Origin: JAXLYX01 sp046351215
GTDB lineage: Bacteria > Myxococcota_A > Polyangia > Polyangiales > Houyiibacteriaceae
Direction: 5' to 3'
NCBI GenBank assembly: GCA_046351215.1
Contig: JAXLYX010000034.1
Span: 1-37,798 of the forward strand
DNA length: 37,798 bases
This document shows positions 34,385 through 37,798 of this stretch, one piece after another. Position 1 is the first letter of the stretch; each line of letters starts with the position of its first letter. Below the pieces are notes generated by a model. That model did not search any database. It was not told the origin of the DNA and worked only from the letters and a program-made list of their open reading frames with translations. The translations under genes were made by a program, and so were the position numbers.

Positions 34385-36265
34385 GTGTCGGAGAGCGACG
34401 ACGAGGAGCGGAGCGGTGGGGTCTCCGCGGTTCGCTTTCCCGCCCGGCTCTTTCGGCGCGTCGCGCCCCCCTACGCGTCCGACTTCCGCGCCGAGGTGCG
34501 CACCACCAACACCACCCGCGTGCGGGCCATCGCCCCCGTCTTCGCGCTGGTGCACGCGGCCCACGTCTTCCTCTTCACCCACGGTCCGATGGGTCGGGCT
34601 CCGACGGAGCACGTGTGGCGCGGCCAGATCGGCCGTGCCCACGCGTTCATGATGGGCGTCGCCATCTCGTTCGGGCTGCTCGCGACCTTCCCGAGGAAGG
34701 CGGGCCCCTTACGCGCCCGCATCGACGCCTGGCTCGGGCCGACCACCGCGACGGCCTACCTGCTCTACTCGGCCGTCGTCGCAGGGCTCGATCAACAGGT
34801 CGTGACCAGCGTGACCCCGTGGATCATCGGCTCGCTCGGCCTCGCGATCGCGCTCGTCCTCGACCATCGCGCGGCGGCTTTCGCGTACGGGCTCGGCGCG
34901 ACGACCTTCGTCGTCGCGATGCGCACCCTGCAGGAGGATCCGAGCGCTCGGCTCTCGAACGTCGTGAACGGACTCAGCGTCGCCGTGCTCGCGTTCCTGA
35001 TCTCGCGCATCGGCTATGGCGCGCGCGTGCGGGACTTCGAGAGCCGGGCGCTCATCGCGACCAAGACACACGAGCTCGAGGAGCGGGTGGAGGAGGTGCG
35101 CGGCCTCAACCGGAGCCTCGACACGGCGAACCGCGAGCTCGAAGCGCAGCGGGCCACGCTCACGCAGTGGAACGACGAGCTCGAGGCACGCGTCGACGCG
35201 CAGGTCGCCGCGATCCGCGCGCACGCGGCCGAGATCGAGCAGCTCAACGCCCAGCTCCGCGAGCGCGTCGTCGAGCGCTCCCGCGAGCTCGCCGAGGCCC
35301 TCGATCGCCTCTCGCGCCCCGCGCGGGGCGAGGCTGCGCGCTTCGAGCGGGACACGTGGGTCGCCGAGCGCTTCCGTGTCGAACGGCTGCTCGCCGAAGG
35401 CGGCATGGGCCAGGTCTACCTCGCCGACGATTCCGTCACGGGCCTCCCGGTCGCCCTCAAGGTCGTGACCCTCGACGACGTACGCCACGTCGACGACGTG
35501 AAACGCTTCCTCCTCGAGTCGCTCGCCGCGGCCTCCGTGTCGCATCCGGGGGTCGTGCGCACGTTGCACGTGGACGTCACGGCCGACGGCCATCCGTTCC
35601 AGGCGCAAGAGCTGGTGATCGGCTGCACCCTCGTCGATTTCGTCCGCCGGCGGGGTCGGCTCCCTCCTCCGCACGTCGCGCGCCTCGGCGCCGCCATCGC
35701 CGACGTGCTCGCCGCAGCGCATGCCGCCGGCGTCGTCCACCGCGACGTCACCCCCGGCAACGTCATGCTCACGGTCCGCGAGCCGGGACTCCGCGTGCTC
35801 GACTTCGGCATCGCGATGATCCGCCGCCGCGCCGGAGGCCCGACGAGCGAAGGCCTCGCAAGGGAGGGAGAATTCCTCGGCACTCCCTATTTCGCCGCCC
35901 CGGAGCAGGCGTCGGCGCCGGATGCGGTGGACGCTCGCGCCGACGTCTATTCCCTCGCCATGGTCCTCCGCTTCGCCCTCGCCGGCGAACTTCCGACCGG
36001 CGCTCCGGAGGGCGCCCGCCGCGGCCACATCGACTCCGTCGAGATGCCCGTCGACCTCGAGGAGCTGCTCGAGCGATGCCTGGCGCCCGACGCTTCCGCC
36101 CGGCCGACAGCCTCCGAGGTGCGCGACCGCCTCGCCCACCTCGCCGACGCGCTCGGGGCTCCGTCGTGCACCGAGCTCGCGGAGATGGATGCCGAGGAGA
36201 GCCAGCGGAGCGCGGCCCTCCTCACCCGGCGGGGCAGGCAGGCGCGGACCTCCAAGGACACGTGA
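34385..36265 (+). CDS. Membrane Ser/Thr kinase with N-terminal six-helix sensor and C-terminal kinase domain
   Basis: A 626-aa kinase with unusual topology. Residues 46-210 contain about six hydrophobic helices (46-64, 85-102, 120-135, 146-160, 163-180, 192-210), reminiscent of the MASE-type or cyclase-associated six-helix domains. A long coiled coil follows (about 222-305, LEERVEEVRGLNRSLDTANR and onward). The kinase domain is C-terminal (about 328-600): AEGGMGQVYLAD, ATP lysine K359, VVHRDVTPGNVML with D454, DFG with D473, and GTPYFAAPEQ. Most bacterial Hanks kinases have the kinase first and the sensor behind a single helix. GTG 34385 is the first plausible start after the divergent gene. 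The kinase core appears complete. Confidence 0.87.
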   Translation: MSESDDEERSGGVSAVRFPARLFRRVAPPYASDFRAEVRTTNTTRVRAIAPVFALVHAAHVFLFTHGPMGRAPTEHVWRGQIGRAHAFMMGVAISFGLLATFPRKAGPLRARIDAWLGPTTATAYLLYSAVVAGLDQQVVTSVTPWIIGSLGLAIALVLDHRAAAFAYGLGATTFVVAMRTLQEDPSARLSNVVNGLSVAVLAFLISRIGYGARVRDFESRALIATKTHELEERVEEVRGLNRSLDTANRELEAQRATLTQWNDELEARVDAQVAAIRAHAAEIEQLNAQLRERVVERSRELAEALDRLSRPARGEAARFERDTWVAERFRVERLLAEGGMGQVYLADDSVTGLPVALKVVTLDDVRHVDDVKRFLLESLAAASVSHPGVVRTLHVDVTADGHPFQAQELVIGCTLVDFVRRRGRLPPPHVARLGAAIADVLAAAHAAGVVHRDVTPGNVMLTVREPGLRVLDFGIAMIRRRAGGPTSEGLAREGEFLGTPYFAAPEQASAPDAVDARADVYSLAMVLRFALAGELPTGAPEGARRGHIDSVEMPVDLEELLERCLAPDASARPTASEVRDRLAHLADALGAPSCTELAEMDAEESQRSAALLTRRGRQARTSKDT

Positions 36266-36297
36266 CGAACCGACGCCCCCTGACGCAGGATGGAGCC

Positions 36298-37467
36298 ATG
36301 ACCGAGCGACGCCTCCTCATGATCCCAGGTCCGATCGAGCTCGAGCCCGAAGTCCTCCGGGCGCTCGGCACGAAGACCCGCGGACACCTCGACCCGGATT
36401 TCATGGCCCTCTTCGGCCGTGCGCTGCAGAACCTCCGCGAGGTCTTCCATGCGCCGGCGGCACAGCCCTTCGTCGTCGCGGGAAGCGGCACGCTGGCCAT
36501 GGAGCTCGCGGCGATGAACGTCGTCGAGCCCGGAGAAGCCGTGCTCGTCGTCGACACGGGCTGGTTCTCGGACCGCATGGCCCGCATCCTCGATCGCCTC
36601 GGCGCCGAGGTCGTGAGGGTCTCGGCGCCGCCCGGCTCTTGCCCCGATCCCACCGAGGTCGAGCGCCTCCTCGGCACGGGCCGCTTCGCGGCCATGACGC
36701 TGACCCACGTCGACACCTCGACCGGCGTGCGCATCCCGCTCGAGGCATTCGCCACCGTCGCGCGAGCCCACGGCGTGCTCACGATCGTCGACGGGGTCTG
36801 CTCCGTCGGTGGCGAGGAGCTGCGCCAGGAAGCCTGGGGGCTCGACGTCGTCCTCACGGGCAGCCAGAAGGCGCTCGGAGTCCCACCCGGGCTCGCCGTG
36901 GTGCTCGCGAGCCCGCGCGCCCTCTTCAAGCATCGGGCGCGGAGGACCCCGGTCCCCTCGCTCTACGTCGACTTCGCCGAGTGGCTGCCGGTCATGGAGG
37001 CGTACGAGGCCGGCCGACCCGCCTACTTCGCCACCCCTGCGGTGAACCTGATCACGGCGCTCGACGCCAGCCTGCTCCACCTCGTGGCCGAGGGCATGGA
37101 GCCCCGCATCGCGCGTCATGCGAGGCTCGCCACGGCGATGCGGGCCGGCCTTCGGGCGCTCGGCCTCGAGCTCCTTCCGAGCGAGGAATCGCTCTGCGCA
37201 TCCACGCTCTCCGCGATCCGCTATCCGAAGGGAGTGGACGCGTCGCTCGTCGGCCGGATGCGGGACGAAGGCATCGTCGTCGCCGGAGGGCTCCTCCCCG
37301 AGCTGAAGGGGACGTACTTCCGCATCGGCCACATGGGCGCCCACCAGGAGTCCGACGTGCTGGCGGTGCTGGGCGCGCTCGAGAGAGCCCTCGATCGATC
37401 CGGGGTCGACGTGGACCTCGGCTCGGGCCTCGGAGCCGCGCAGAGCGCGCTCCTGCGTCTGACCTAG
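36298..37467 (+). CDS. Class V aminotransferase (alanine-glyoxylate/serine-pyruvate type)
   Basis: A 389-aa PLP enzyme of fold type I. MIPGPIELEPEVLRAL is the N-terminal hallmark of the AGXT/serine-pyruvate group; FVVAGSGTLAMELA contributes to the phosphate site; THVDTSTGVRIPL and IVDGVCSVGGEEL include the cofactor-binding aspartate; and TGSQKALGVPPG holds the Schiff-base lysine K191. It transfers amino groups between alanine or serine and glyoxylate or a similar keto acid. A phosphonoacetaldehyde or phosphonate-type substrate cannot be excluded. ATG 36298 is 32 bp after the membrane kinase stop, with GGATGGAG nearby as ribosome-binding site, so it may share the kinase transcript. The stop overlaps that of the convergent gene. 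Confidence 0.92.
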   Translation: MTERRLLMIPGPIELEPEVLRALGTKTRGHLDPDFMALFGRALQNLREVFHAPAAQPFVVAGSGTLAMELAAMNVVEPGEAVLVVDTGWFSDRMARILDRLGAEVVRVSAPPGSCPDPTEVERLLGTGRFAAMTLTHVDTSTGVRIPLEAFATVARAHGVLTIVDGVCSVGGEELRQEAWGLDVVLTGSQKALGVPPGLAVVLASPRALFKHRARRTPVPSLYVDFAEWLPVMEAYEAGRPAYFATPAVNLITALDASLLHLVAEGMEPRIARHARLATAMRAGLRALGLELLPSEESLCASTLSAIRYPKGVDASLVGRMRDEGIVVAGGLLPELKGTYFRIGHMGAHQESDVLAVLGALERALDRSGVDVDLGSGLGAAQSALLRLT

Positions 37468-37760
37468 AAGCGGGCCCCGAGCTTCTCGAGGGTCTTCTGC
37501 AGACGCGACTCGATGTCCTCGCGGAAGGCGCGATGGGCGAGCGCGATCTTCTCGCTCGCCTTCGTCGCCCGGAACCCGGCGCCGACGTTCTCGATCCGGT
37601 AGCGGACCTCGCTCGTCCCGAGCCGAGAGAACTTCACGACCAGCTCCTGTCCCTCGCGCGAGAGGGAGGCGATCTGCCCGAGGGAACGGCCCGCGAGCGC
37701 CTCGCGGACCTTGACCAGGAAGACGTCGGGGGAGGAGTCGGAGACCTCGAAGGCTTGCAT
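37464..37760 (-). CDS. Small hypothetical protein convergent with the aminotransferase
   Basis: A 98-aa cytoplasmic protein with no recognised domain. It begins MQAFEVSDSSPDVFLVKVREAL, continues with beta-like ELVVKFSRLGTSEVRYRIENV, and ends in an amphipathic helix (HRAFREDIESRLQKTLEKLG). The overall alpha-beta-beta-helix pattern could be a small sandwich domain, but this is impression only. Its TAG and the TAG of the aminotransferase are interlocked in the four bases CTAG at 37464-37467. ATG 37760 is the first plausible start; its promoter region runs off the right edge. Confidence 0.6.
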   Translation of the reverse strand: MQAFEVSDSSPDVFLVKVREALAGRSLGQIASLSREGQELVVKFSRLGTSEVRYRIENVGAGFRATKASEKIALAHRAFREDIESRLQKTLEKLGARF

Positions 37761-37798
37761 GCGGCGCAGTCTAGTTCGGGGTCCCGAGCGGGTCGAGA

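Overview
The window is about 38 kb of very GC-rich DNA from a gene-dense bacterial chromosome. Four Hanks-type Ser/Thr kinases of different architectures, a PAS histidine kinase with its own receiver, an HRDxSPQN-type kinase with a PEGA tail, a kinase-ATPase-TPR giant, a cysteine-rich DNRLRE surface protein and many small lineage-specific proteins together suggest a myxobacterium. The Polyangiales/Sandaracinus side seems most likely. This is inferred from gene content; there is no rRNA or other marker in the window. I see no tRNA, rRNA, insertion sequence, phage gene or CRISPR array.

Layout. 1-1674: a LysR-type regulator running off the left edge, divergent from a SAM-dependent O-methyltransferase. 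1690-9063: seven co-directional minus-strand genes. In transcription order these are a putative lipoprotein, a multi-spanning membrane protein, a small secreted protein, topoisomerase VI subunit B, topoisomerase VI subunit A, an amidase and an alpha/beta hydrolase. 9187-12114: a secreted multicopper oxidase, a 149-aa SpoIIAA/STAS-like protein and a convergent small hypothetical. 12293-14355: a three-gene envelope operon of a small secreted protein, an acyltransferase and an AsmA-like anchored protein. 14492-22238: a Ser/Thr kinase, a second acyltransferase, a cysteine-rich repeat lipoprotein broken by one in-frame TAG, and a TPR protein overlapping a PEGA-tailed Ser/Thr kinase gene. 22445-26389: the 1314-aa kinase/ATPase/TPR regulator. 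26418-31894: a second SpoIIAA-like paralogue, the hybrid histidine kinase with a translationally coupled small partner, a cyclic-nucleotide-domain patatin phospholipase and a third SpoIIAA-like paralogue. 31980-37760: a CoA-disulfide-reductase/rhodanese fusion, a YecA-like protein, a membrane Ser/Thr kinase with an N-terminal six-helix domain, a class V aminotransferase and a small hypothetical.

The most notable content is a complete two-subunit type IIB topoisomerase (Topo VI), an enzyme typical of archaea and plants and only sporadic in bacteria. It sits in an operon-like arrangement with a 4-nt overlap. Other points of interest are the TAG at 17995-17997, whose origin can be read from sister repeats; three copies of one small protein family within 21 kb; the inverted-topology membrane kinase; and compact hairpins at convergent gene junctions that take in or abut the stop codons.

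Much of the window concerns signal transduction and the envelope. The kinases and the histidine kinase are probably independent sensory units rather than one pathway; only the TPR protein/PEGA kinase pair and the histidine kinase/small protein pair are physically coupled.
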